Assembly (NCBI GenBank): GCA_907164885.2
Contig: OU015495.1
Location: forward strand, 214,399,224-214,463,223
Source: Dolomedes plantarius
Taxonomy: Eukaryota; Arthropoda; Arachnida; Araneae; Dolomedidae
Direction of reading: 5' to 3'
Length of the DNA: 64,000 nucleotides
In this document: positions 10,355 through 22,800 of the stretch, piece by piece
Layout: every line of letters starts with the position of its first letter
How positions within the stretch are numbered: the stretch's first letter is position 1
The notes under the pieces: model-generated
Databases searched by the model: none
Told to the model about the DNA's origin: nothing
The model's input: the letters and a program-made list of their open reading frames with translations, nothing else
Translations under genes and position numbers: made by a program

Positions 10355-13300
10355 AGTATTTCCAGTTCTTGAAAGAAATTGATTTTTTCAACTTCAGGCA
10401 TGCTTTGTCTTTTTTAATGCACAATATTTTATTTAAAACTTTTCTAGTTCAAGAACATTTTCCTTTTTAAAATGAAAAAAAAATTTCAAGTTTAACTTTC
10501 TTACTCTTAAAATGTTTTACTTTAGTTATCTGTGATCTGTTCTTGCAACAAAATGGAGCTTTCTGTTGTTTTCATTTTAAAAGTTTAATGCTTGTTAATC
10601 GATCAGTATCTAAAAGAAAATTGGGTCATCAAATTTTCTTTATAAAATAGTGCTGGTTGTGTAATTAAAGTTTCAGTAATATATTAATCGAAGTGTTGCT
10701 CAACAATGTATATTTATGAATGTATTCATGTATTCAATGAAATACTTACATGAAATTAGTTTAAATTTTGCAGTAAATTATGCTATTTGTTATTGATATA
10801 TTATTAAGTGAATGGAAAATTCCTTGAAAAGAAAAGATTGTATATTCTTTATGATTACTAATAATATACAGTTGATTTATTTTAAGATATCTCTTTATTT
10901 CATGTTTTAATTTGGTTCTTAACTTCTTCAATTTATGAAAACAGTTTTAAGCAAAACTATTTGTGTGTGCACTAGGAAAAAAATTAACTACTACAGAACA
11001 ATGTTAAAATTACGTCTAAAAATGATGGAATGTTTCATTTTTAAACTTAATTAATTTCTGAGGGATAGATTTTTAAAAAGCTTTTTTAGTATGAAATCTA
11101 AGAATTATAGTCTGCTTAGTATGAGGTCTGCTTAGTATGAGGTCCAAATACATATAAAGCCTTAGCCTATACTCCTTGCTGTTTACTAGGGATAAGCTTA
11201 TTTTCCTTATATGCAGAGACTGTGTTAACAACTTTCTTGGGGAAGAAAAGTAAACAAAGTTTAAGAAAAATGTTTTTCTGAAGGAAAGTATTTGATTTAA
11301 AATCTCATTGTTTTGATATTTTAAAAATGTAGATAATAATCTTACAATTATGAACCTTTAGTTAAAATGGCTTGCAGATGTTTACATTCCAACAACAATC
11401 AAGTTGATTAATTTTGAATTTGTCATTAATGTTCTTGAGACTTTGCTGTATTTATTTTCAATATGTGCATTTATTAATTTTTAAGGATTTTCTGTCTTTT
11501 AAAAACATTTTTTTTTTAGGTAGAGTTATAATCAAAGCTCGAACAGCATAATTTATAATTATTAAAGTGGTCTTCTTAGTATGAATATCAAACAGATTTA
11601 ATAAATATTCTTTGTTTTCATAATTAGAATAGCATTTATTAACAATTCTAAACTATACTGTTTATTCTTGAGTACTGAAAGATGTAAAGTCAACTTTTAC
11701 TTTAATTAAACATTGCCAAAGCCCCCCCCCCCCCCCCCCCCTCCAGCTGACCAGAATATCATTGGACCTAGCTTTGAATTTTTGGCCTGAGCAGATCTCT
11801 AGTTTTGGTTAGATCTGGAGCTCATGCACAATTTAAGAAACTGTTTGACTTTTAAACTATATTAATGACCAAAAGAAGTCATGAAAACAATTAAAATAAA
11901 TATTGTCAATGATTACATTGGAATTTTTATTTAAATTTTAGAAATTTATTATAAATGAGAAAGAATTTAAGCACCAAGTTTGTTTTTATGTAAGTCAATT
12001 ACTGTAGAAATGTACTGAAACCAACAAGTTTGTTTTTTGAAGTTGGACAGCACTATGGTTAATTGTTTTCTTTTGATTGGAAATTTTAGTCAATTTTTTT
12101 TTTTTGTGCAAAAGAATGCACAGTTTTACTTTTTAATGGTGTAGGTTTTAATTTCATTTATTATAATCTCATTTGTATATTTCATATATTCCAAGTTCAT
12201 TGTTCTAACTTGTAAATTTTAAACTGCCAAACTAATATATTACATGCTAGATTTTCCTTCATTCTTGATGTAATTATTGTACATTTAGAAAATTATTCTG
12301 TATTTGCCATGCATTAACAATTCATCCATGTTGCATCCATGACATACGAAAAATATATGTAACCAGCTTTTGAATCATTTTATTAATGACTGCACAGCTT
12401 TGTAAAAAATCTGCAAATTTTTGTCTTGAAATGGCTTAAATTGATTGACATTTCTTTTCAAGCCACAAAATTAAATGAATTTTGTTTTAATAAGCACTAT
12501 TTTGTTCATTATATTATATATTTTTCTTTGTTTTATTATTCATTTCTCATTTTTAAACTCAGTATGCTTGAAATCAAATATTGTGGGTTTGATACTTTTT
12601 AAATTTAACAGGAAATCAAATTGAAAATTTTTCATATGAGCATCATTAACACTGTGTGTATGTTTCACAGTTTGGTTTTAAAAACTTTAGTTTACTTTTC
12701 TGTAAATTTAACTTTTCAAAACCAAACTGGGAGCTTTTTCTGTTGATTTTGAGATAATTTTATGCTACAATTCTGATATAAATCGCTTTTCATCATGTGT
12801 AATAGTGTAATTAATATATCACAATAATTTTAAAAACTTTTTATGTTGATAATTCTACCTAGAATTTAAAGATATTTCAAATTAGCTTAATTGACTTGAT
12901 TAACTTTTGCTGCTTTTAATTAAAAACCACACTGGAAGAATGATTCGCAATTTTAAAGGTGGTTGTCTAAAGCCCCTATGAGACCACAAAATTTTTTTTT
13001 TTTTTTTAAATTGCACAACATAATACAGGGTTGCAAAGTTGACTTGTTAAAGGTTGATCAGAATGGAGTAGTTACCATGCGTGAAAAAGTGCTTGCTCCT
13101 TTCTCGAGAAAAATATTTTCTCTTTGTGTAATCAGTATTGATAGAGTAGTTATCTGAATCAGTACTTTATTGTTACACAGAATTTTGTGGTCTGACAGGA
13201 AGCTTAAGTAATAATTTTGCTAAAATACTTTTAAAACTTTACTAAACTGTAAACTTAAATCTAAAGTTTATTTCAACTTCATTTAGTTTGACGCTCTACT

Positions 13301-16300
13301 AAACGTCCACAAGCAAGTTCTATTGATTGAAAATGTATTCAAGTTAAATAAAAAATTTCCATAACTTTTTCAGTTTTCAGAAACACATTATTATAACTAT
13401 ATACTTGCTAAAATTTCAAAAAACCCTTTAATTGTATTTTATTGAATAAAATGCTTTTGAATTTTGTGAATTAAGATTTGTTCGTTACACAATTTTTTCC
13501 TTAATTTATTCTGATTTCAGAAGAAGTTCATATTTTATAAAAAATATTTGTCTCATCTATAATAAAATCTGAATAATAACTTGTATCTTAACATGTTTAC
13601 TTATACAGAAATGAAAAAAATATATTCAAACAAATACCTACAACTTATATGAAGCAATACTTAACTGCAGAAATTTAAAAAATTAACTCTGTTGTAATGA
13701 TATCAGAAATGATAAAATCAATGATATGGTACTCTTTTTAAAAAATGAGTATAACTATAGTTTAAAACATTGCTCACTTAAGGAGCAAAATATTAAGAGT
13801 GAGATATAATGTAATTGTCATTTAAACTGGTGATTTATATATTCAGGGGGTTACTAAAAATTTTATTTATGTAAAAATGTCATTTGCTGCTGAGCATCCA
13901 AGTTGTTTCATTATTTTTAATGTTGTGTATGTTTGTATAAAATGAATTTTGTCTTAATGATATGCAAATATGGATTTAATTTTAAGTAAAGATTTATGTT
14001 TATATCAAATTATGTCGAGATTTATTCTAGTGTGCTTACAAAGTAATTTTATAGACTCTGTGATCTAACAGTTCGCTAAAATACTATTTAAAAATATAGC
14101 CTAGATCATAAATAACCTTAAAAATTTAAACTTTACTTGAAAATAAGACAATGGACAGATATATTAGAATAAAGTTTCTAAAATTTCAAAGTCAGCATAT
14201 TCTGGCAATTTTAGTGCAAAATAATTTTATCATTTAGTTATCTATTTATTACATTAAAATCTACTTATTTCCTCTAAATATGCGAATTTATACTAGAGAG
14301 TAATATGAAGTTATCCCTCTCCTCAAATTTTACAGTATGAGGTTAAGGATTGAAATTGAAATAAGCTATTTGCTCACATGCTATCAAGTGTTTTATATGA
14401 CTTTTGTACTGCAACTGTTATTTGCTTCAAAATCGTCTTATGTCAGCTGATGGTACATTGTGCAAATCTATTAAATAACATGGACTTAATAACCTAGGAA
14501 AATTTGTAGTGTACAATGTATGCATAAGCATTTTTATTATCTAATTTTGTTTAACTCTTAAATGCACAATTAGCTCACAGTCCCTTGTATATACAAAAGG
14601 TATGCATTATAAACATTAAATAGTTAAAAATTGATCATTTATGGTATAAAAAATTTAAAATTGATTGTTAGGAAATATTAAGAGTACTAAGGGGAAAAAA
14701 AAATTGTTTCGATACTTGAGAAGTAAATTTCCTATTTAAAGTAGTCATACTAGAAGTGTTATTTTGAGTTTGAAACCAACTATTCTATCTAGGTATAGTA
14801 AAATACTCAGCTAGGAACAATAAATTGTTTCTCAGCTCTTTGAAAACTATAAAATTGACAGAAGAAAGGTAAGAAAATTCTAAACTCATTAAATAATAGG
14901 CAAATTATTAAAAATCCACAGAGCTACTTAAAGAACACAACTGAGTGGTCTTTGCAACACTGCAGATACCTTTTGATTATAATTATTTTAGTTTTTAAAA
15001 GGGCTTCACTTTTAAAACCAGGAATTCTTGCCACTCAAGTCTCACCATGAATTTGGCTTGATAGAATAGTTTTTAGCTAAAAAAATAATGAAAATAGTTA
15101 CATGTTCATGTGTTGTTTCATCGAGCTGCTAGTTTGGTGTTTTGGGGTCACACAGACTACAGTTAAACAATATCAGTAATGTGTTTTTGTTTTGGTAGTT
15201 TTCTAATCTTTTCTCTGTTAAAGGTCTTTTCTGCATGAATTTGTGTACCACAATTCCCTCTTTTTTTTTCGGGGGGGGGGGGGGGGGAGGCAGGTAGCTT
15301 GAAATATTATTTCATGACTACAAGGCTAAATTTATATTCATTTGGTTTGGAATATTTAGTTAGAATGTGTCACATAAAGACTGTTTCAGGTAATTATTAC
15401 AGCGAGACTGCCAGAAAAAACTTCTAAGTATGTATCATTTACCCCAAGCTTGAAACTTGAAAGCAATGTATAAAGAATCAAAATTTTTATCATTTCCCAA
15501 TGAACAAGGGAAACAAATTTTCCTTTTACTACATTTATGTACTGCTGTCTTTATACAAGACAGACAATTTGATATCTTAATATTTTTTTCTATCTGAATT
15601 ACAATAGCAAGACACACTCTTGAACAAGGTGTGTTGTCATAATAAAGTTGTATTTTGCACACAACTAGAAAACATTTTCTGAGAAATAACTTCCCAAATA
15701 AACTATTAAAAAATATTTCTTGAAACATTTGAACTTTTTGAATGAAATACTTCCCTCCCCCTAAAAAACACCCTTCCATCTATTGTATATTGCATTTTAG
15801 AATTATCTTTTACTGTCAAGGAATAGTAAATGCATACCCCATCATTCAAATATGTAGAATTAATGTGGGCTTCATTTTATCACTTTTGTTTATATTTCCT
15901 AGTTTCTGAAAATTTATTTAAATGAATTCGGTTCATATGTATTTCCTATTTCAGTCTTCAAATTTCATTTGAACCCCCCCCCCCCCCCTAACAAGCTTGT
16001 ATACTCTTTGTAAGCAAAACTAATATTTTGCTCAACTTATAAGCTAATTAACTATTTGTGATCTGAACTATGCAAAGTCAAAATGCAATAAAGTACAAAG
16101 ATATATATAGCTTAAATATATGCAAACTTAAGACTAGTCATTAGAAGATTTAATCTGTTTCAATACCTGTGTTTCTTGTATATACCAAGACTTTTGTTAC
16201 ATGAACATTTTACTTTGAATCCTGTTAATAAATATTAGATTTGCCACAAATGAAATGAGAAATTTCATTTTATAGTTAACATATGTGTAGGATTCACCTT

Positions 16301-17600
16301 ACTCTGGCATGTTTTTCTTGTAACATAGAATTGATGTAGCATCACTGGGCAGTTAATGTCATTCATTAAAATATGTTTTTATAAATCTGTTTATCTTGTT
16401 TCATAGTATTAGTATGTGAATAATGAAGTTCAATAGAATATAACTGATTTAAAAATGTTTAATGAAAATTAATAGAACAAACCATTCAGAATAAAAACTA
16501 ATGCCTTGTGGCTTGAAAATGGAAACACTGAGATTTGTTTTTACGCAGTTTGTTCTACACAAAGGATTTTCCCCCTTTGTTATTTAAGATGTTTTACACA
16601 AAAAATAAATACATATTAGACAGACTATATGCTAGAGTTATTCAAATTTTCAGATTTATCAGTTGTTCTAAATAAAATCTGTCTGACACATTAATAAAAC
16701 ATTGCTAATTTATTATAAAAGTGTTTGTTAAATAAACTAGGAGTCACTGCAAAAACTTTGTTAAATACTGTCTACCAAATCAAATTAATTTCTTGGATGT
16801 ATCATGTTATTATACATCTGCCAATTTCAAACGTCCATTTTATTTGTATGAATGTTGTATAATATAGTGGAAAAAATAAACTTGTTACTATCCATCCAAA
16901 CACTGTGTCAGATTCATACATGTCTGTTGATAAAACTCTTGCAATATGGTGTAATAGATTGTGGGATAAAAGATGATTCTCTGTTGTTGATAGTTTTTTT
17001 TACCACAAAATCAATAAATTAATAGCAAAAAGAACAGTCTTGCAACTTGTTTAATCACATATACTGTACTTGTACAAATATTACATTCTATTTCTTGATT
17101 CCGTGTGATAATTTTGGCAATTGATCATCCTTTACTAGTTACAGTATACTGCAGGAAATATGTTACTTTATACACAGTAATAAGGTATTTTCACAGCACT
17201 CAGCCTGTTGGAGCATGAATTAATGCAATTGCTTAAATGTGTAGGATTTATGCCAGTCTCCTTTATGGAAATTGCCAACTTTCCCCCCATTCTTAGCATT
17301 TTTTCAATATAGTAAAATATGCTTGGAATGATATCCTGCAATGATAAGCAAATTTTCGCTTATTTTTAGTATTATACTGTGATTCTGTGTATGCTGTAAG
17401 GTATTTTAATATTTTTATTTAACAAATAAAACCATGTTCAAAATTTTATGTGTCAAATTTGATATTTTAGCCGACAACTTAAATTTTTTGGCATTAGCTG
17501 ACATGAAACACAGCCAACATTTTAGTATGTCTGGATTAAAATTATTTACTTTTCATTTTTTAGTTATTAAGAATTATAATATTTGAATTCATATAGTGCA
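10355..17600 (+). other. Transposon-free stretch downstream of R3HDM4; possible long 3' UTR
   Basis: About 7.2 kb of AT-rich sequence without a credible ORF, inverted-repeat element or SINE, in contrast to the density elsewhere. It contains homopolymer runs: C20 at 11722-11741, G17 at 15271-15287 and C15 at 15974-15988. Several AATAAA hexamers occur (for example near 16087, 16613 and 17426), so a poly(A) site cannot be fixed by eye. An extended R3HDM4 3' UTR is an inference. Confidence 0.4.
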
Positions 17601-17624
17601 CACAAATAAAAAGCTGAAAAGTTT

Positions 17625-17885
17625 TAATTAAATGTATATAAATTAATTACAAGATAAAAAGAAATTTTTATATACCATGTTTTTAAATTTTCTGTTGAAA
17701 CATATAAACTTGACAATTCTATGTATTAATAAATACTTAAAAAATTTTTTTTTGATGAATTGTCCCATCAACTTGAAAGAAAATGAAGTTAATTGCAAGT
17801 TAACTTGTGTTTAACTTTTCGTTCCTGTCCCGACCGATAGATGGCTGCACCAGTCTACAAAACAAAATTAACTGAAAATGCATTC
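17625..17885. repeat. Dispersed repeat copy A (copy B at 50262-50432)
   Basis: It shares long blocks with 50262-50432: TTACAAGATAAAAAGAA, ACCATGTTTTTAAATTTTCT, AACTTGACAATTCTATGT and GATAGATGGCTGCACCA, ending CTACAAAACAAAATTAACTG, in the same order and orientation. A related block (GACAGATGGTAGCAGC) lies inside the Helitron at 56515-56942. The family is unknown to me; it is probably a piece of a non-autonomous element. Confidence 0.7.
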
Positions 17886-18229
17886 AATACTGCTTAAAGA
17901 TGGCTAAAAGTATTATAAGAGCTATTCTAAAAGTTTCAAATGTCTAGCTAGTCGGGAAGTTAGTTAAAAAATCGATTGCAAGATTTGTACTGGACAAACA
18001 CAAACAAGAAAGCGAGTTAATAAAAACATAGTAATTAGTAATGGCTTTTATGATTCCTAATTATGAAGCAAACAATTAAAGTTACTTTTAAGTTTCACAC
18101 CAATACACACAAAAAACTTTCTCCATTTAGCAGATAATTAGCTTTGAGTAGAATTGTGAAAAATATTGAACATGGAAATTTAAAATTAATTTTATATTAT
18201 ATGGCTAATCATAAAGTTTTTTTACAAAC

Positions 18230-19125
18230 CAAATTAAAGGTGCTCAATATATCTTTGGATGCAACGGTAGGCAAATTCATCCCAAACTTTTGCGAGCACG
18301 TCTCAACGGCTTTTATGTGTACACAGACAACCCGTATCTTGGAATTGTTTATACCAGAGGTGGGGAACGTGCAGCCTCCGTGATCTTGTGCGGCCTTCAA
18401 ATTATTTTAGGAATTGTTGCTATGTCAGTTATTTATAATTTAATACTATTATTTTTCTGTTGTATTTCTTTATAATGTTAAAAATATTTAAAAATACTTC
18501 TACTTTATTATTTTTATTTGAAATGGTATTTAAATATGTAGTTGTTTATTAAAATTTAAAAATCTGGATATATATATGTGCTTACATAAATAAAAATACC
18601 AACAGTGAAATATAAAAAAATACAGTGGTATCTATGAATTTTATAAAAAAAATTAATGATTAATGTTATAACAAGTTTTTACCCTTATGTGAATACAAAA
18701 ATATTTTATATTGTAACTTTATAAGTCAAATAGTAAATAAATAAGGACTTAATTTTTTGTTGTTATTTTTCTATATAATGCACCAAATTGTTAAAACTAT
18801 ACCCAAGTATAATTTAATAAAAGTCGCATTTATAGGTACATCAATTTATGCAGCCTCCTTTATTTCTACGTAATTTACATGTGGCCTCTAATGGTAAAAA
18901 GGTTCCTCACCTCTGGTTTATACCATCGCCTGATGCTCTGAGAGGTAGGAACTTGAATCTACCAGGGTTTTGTTGATGAAAAACACACAGAACAGTTGTT
19001 ACGGACTCGCACTTCACAAAGCGTAGAACACAAAATGATTTCTGTTGTACAGTTGGCATCTTTAGAAACACTGAAGTGGTGGGCAAAGGAAGAGCATTAG
19101 TGCTACTGGTCGGCAACTGCATGAA
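18230..19125 (-). pseudogene. DUF4817-type (mariner-like) transposase, internally deleted and interrupted
   Basis: Reading the minus strand from ATG 19059: PTVQQKSFCVLRFVKCES is followed by a helix-turn-helix stretch typical of the DUF4817 N-terminal domain of arthropod mariner-like transposases. The RRWYKQFQDTGC motif is split by the MITE at 18355-18915 and resumes beyond it. It then jumps directly to a C-terminal motif (KVWDEFAYR, residues like those near the end of intact copies). The DDE core is absent, so it is non-functional. Confidence 0.65.
18355..18915. mobile_element. hAT MITE with perfect 8-bp target duplication
   Basis: A 561-bp AT-rich element flanked by GTTTATAC at 18347-18354 and 18916-18923. 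Inverted ends are CAGAGGTGGGGAACGTGCAG (left) and CAGAGGTGAGGAACCTTTTT (right, inverted). GCAGCCTCC occurs near each end. No coding potential. It is inserted in the decayed transposase at 18230-19125. Confidence 0.9.
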
Positions 19126-19135
19126 ACTCGAGATT

Positions 19136-19848
19136 TCCCTCTTTCTGCCTATACATGATTCGATTAAAAGATGAATAGTTGTATTTTAAAATCGGATGAT
19201 TCTTTTTTTAAACACCCAGTATAATTCTGAATCCATATTGCAGGTGCAATATTTTTCTCGAGGTTCTGTTCTGTCCTTGCCTTTACATAACCTTGGCTAA
19301 GCAATGAATGTTTCTTAATTTTCTCCCTTTCTTAGAGTTTATTTTTGTTAAAACATTTAGTTGGCATTAAAATTATGGAAAAAAACATTTTTGTATTTCT
19401 TTTTCTTAATGTCTTGAAGGCCTTTTTAATTAAATTATGCATGGTGGTGGGTCACAGGATGCATGGAAACCACTAGTGGGGGTCATGACTCAAGCAAGAT
19501 TGGAAAACACTGCTCTAAAATAAGAAAAAGTTTGTCAGAAGTTATCATTATTACTTCACATTACACATAAAATAATTGATTTTATTGGAATTTAAAGAAG
19601 AAGACATTAATACCATAAAATGTTTCCAACAACAAACATTTTACCTCATTTTGATATTTTACCTTTTTGCGAAAGAAATTTCTACACAGTATGATAAAAA
19701 AAAAAAAGGTTGAGGTGCATAAAATTGGTTTTTAAATAAATCCCTCTCCCCACCGTGAATCAAGACAGTTGAAAATTTTACTTTATAGAAAATTGTAATT
19801 TACATACAAAAAGCAAGTAAGCACGCAAATGTGTATGCAAAATAAAAA
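19136..19848. other. Intergenic DNA between convergent genes, with a hAT end remnant
   Basis: No gene was seen. At about 19445-19515 the sequence GTGGGGGTCATGACTCAAG followed by GGAAAACACTGCTC resembles one terminus of a hAT element; a matching opposite end was not found. The rest is AT-rich. Confidence 0.4.
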
Positions 19849-19854
19849 TTTATT
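19849..19854 (-). terminator. Poly(A) signal AATAAA for TCEANC2
   Basis: On the minus strand AATAAA lies 35 bases after the TCEANC2 stop codon, a normal distance for a short 3' UTR. Confidence 0.6.
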
Positions 19855-19888
19855 GAAGAAAAAATATTGACTATATAAAATGATTATG

Positions 19889-22800
19889 CTACCGTAAATA
19901 TTTCTTTACAAACTCTGTAGGTGAAATCTTTTTATGTTTTAAGGCTTCATTTTCTGTTTTCTCATGTCTCAAAACAAAAGTTATTTTGCGAACAGTCCTT
20001 CGATAGCTTTTAGAAATTAACCTGTTACATTTGTGAAATATTTCTTTCTCAACAACATCAGCCAGTTTTTCATCTTCCTGAAAAGAAACAAAATTGACAA
20101 AATATTACATTAATGCTTTAATGTTTATTTACATTCACATTTTCTCTATATTAATTACATCATCACTAATTTGAAGAAATAGGCAAATTGACAAATTCAT
20201 GATGACTGTGAGACAAATCAAAATTTATCCAAATCTTTATCCTTATTTTATTTGGAATGTTGCTGACATGAAATACTTGTTACAAGCAAACATTTTTAAA
20301 TGTGTATAAAAGTGTTTTGGAACAGCTTGGCACAAAAGATAGAAACTAGAGCTGTTTGTTACAGGTACAACATCACTGTAAAAATCCAAATTAAGAATGT
20401 TTAAAACCAGTTTTTATAATTCACAACTTTCAGCACCCCTTGCTTAATATAATTTATTATTTGCATGTATAATTTATTAATTAGTGGCTGGAGAAGATTT
20501 TTTTTGAATAAAAGTAGAAAAATATCAGCGTTCATCTCATTTTAGATACTTATGTAGGTATATGATTTTAAAATATGTATGTATTGAATCCAAAGACAAA
20601 ATGTGATGTTAAGATTTTGATGACAATCATGATCCAAGGAGTAAAGAATCGTTATTCGCAATTATTAACTGTATATTTAGTTCAATTCAAATTCGAAACT
20701 GAGCTACAGTTAATTACAGTGAATTTATTAAAGTTTTCTATTCCCTGACTGGTTTCCCTAGATCTGGTGTTAATTTACCACTAAACTTACAGTTTATTGG
20801 TAATACACTTTTTATCTTTGCAGTCAGGCCATGTAACCTAATTTTCTACAGTCCCGCCTTTAAAATATTTCATCTATAATCACACATTAAGAAATTCTAA
20901 ATCATTGCTTCTGGGTACAAAATAATACAATTATCAGAAACAAAACTAAAGTAGTTTCTGAAAGACATCTTCAGCATACCCACCAGGCTGAGATGGACCC
21001 AGATTTCACCCTTATTCTAGCCTCTTCAGGATGTAATAGGATGATATTTTAAAAGTTACACCAAGATTGAAGCCACAATATATGTGGAATTCGTTAAAAA
21101 CAAAATTTTCATTACAGATTTCTTAGTTGTAATGTGGACATTTTGGGAAGAATAATTATCGAGGAAAGCTATGAAAAGTAAATTTACAGTACTGAAGAAA
21201 ATTTTTTTACAGGCTATTATTTGTATAAATTACTTTAAGTACATAAATACAACATTATGTTCATTGATATAATCTTTTTTTTTAAAAATATTCATAAAAT
21301 ATACATTATACCAAGATATTACTACAGTTTGTATATTAGCTGCAAAACATGATGGCAAAATAATTATAAACATAACTAGTTGACAGTAATCAGTAAGATG
21401 AACATATTTCAAGACATTAAAATGGAGCCAAATCATAAGGAATTAGAAAATTGAATATCTGTTTAAAAAGAATCAATATAATAATTTTTTTAAATTCTAA
21501 AGATGATTTAATATCAGCATGCAATAGAATATATAGATTAAACGCACACATAGACACAAAGTAAAGAAAAAATATTAGCAAGGAAAATTAAAAAAAATTT
21601 TCATACTTCTTTGTTCCCTAGTTCCTTAGAGAATAACTTCACTGATGTCTTTCTGATATGATAAGTTAGGTTATCATACCTAACTTCAACAGTTGGCTGA
21701 CTTTTTGATTCAGAACTAATTTTCCATAGTTCATACAGACTTTCAGCTTCAGTGACAATATTTTCATTGGAGTGATTTTTCAAAGCTTTTAATGAAGTTC
21801 CTATAACCATATTGAAAAAAGAAAGGGTAAAAATACACAATTATGAATTACTGATATAAAAAAATTAATGAGAAATAAACTTCATATTTTTTGAGTGTAC
21901 ATTCCATACTTTAAGGAAAAATAAAAGATCCAGTGATATCAAACACCAGTTTGTAGTTTTTTAAAATTTATGATTTTTTAAAAATAGTATTTTATTTTCA
22001 GAAAAGTAAATACATACCTACAACATACCTACCTACATTACAGAAAGCCTTTCAGGGACATACCAGGAAGTTGACAATTTTTAAATAAAAGCTTTCAATT
22101 TTGGTTAATGAATATATTAACCTCAATAATTTTTTTAACTAGCCGCTGCGCGACCAACATGGTTGCTTTTAGTTTTATATTTTCTTTTGCGAAACAACTC
22201 ATCTGAAAGTAATATATGTAAAGAATGTTACCATTACCTGTCATCATTAATATACTTTGTTAAGGGGCATTCTCTATAAGGCTGATTCTAAAACATTGTA
22301 ATTTAAAAAATGCGAATTTCCATTATTTCTGAACAGAATGGAAGATAAAGACTTTGAAATCCAACACCAATGATTTTATAAATTACATTCCCCTCTGTAT
22401 GTAATTTTTTTCACTTAAAAAATGCGAGTAAAAATTCAGCAAGCACTAAAATATAGCGGAGATTACATCACTCTCTGTATGTACTATTGTTCACAATTCA
22501 GATATCTACACTTAATCATATCAAATAATAAAATGTTGGGAAAATTTCTTCACCTATAAAATGGAGTAAAAATTCAGCAAGTATTGAAAAAAGTGTAGAA
22601 AATTAACTATTACTGGCTGTCGCTTGCTATACCGGCGACAGTTAAGCGTAACCTCGCGAACATTTATGCTCTCTGTTCATGAATTATTTCTTCTTAACTT
22701 TCTTTTTTGAGACTGTTCCCAATTTTCATTTGATCGTGCAGCTTGTTTTCGAGCATTCCTGATTTCAGTGCGTAAATCCATGTTGATACGCGGTTGTAAA

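Noticed and set aside
11722..15988. C and G homopolymer runs as possible quadruplex elements
   Set aside because: Isolated single runs rather than spaced G-tracts; slippage is the simpler explanation.
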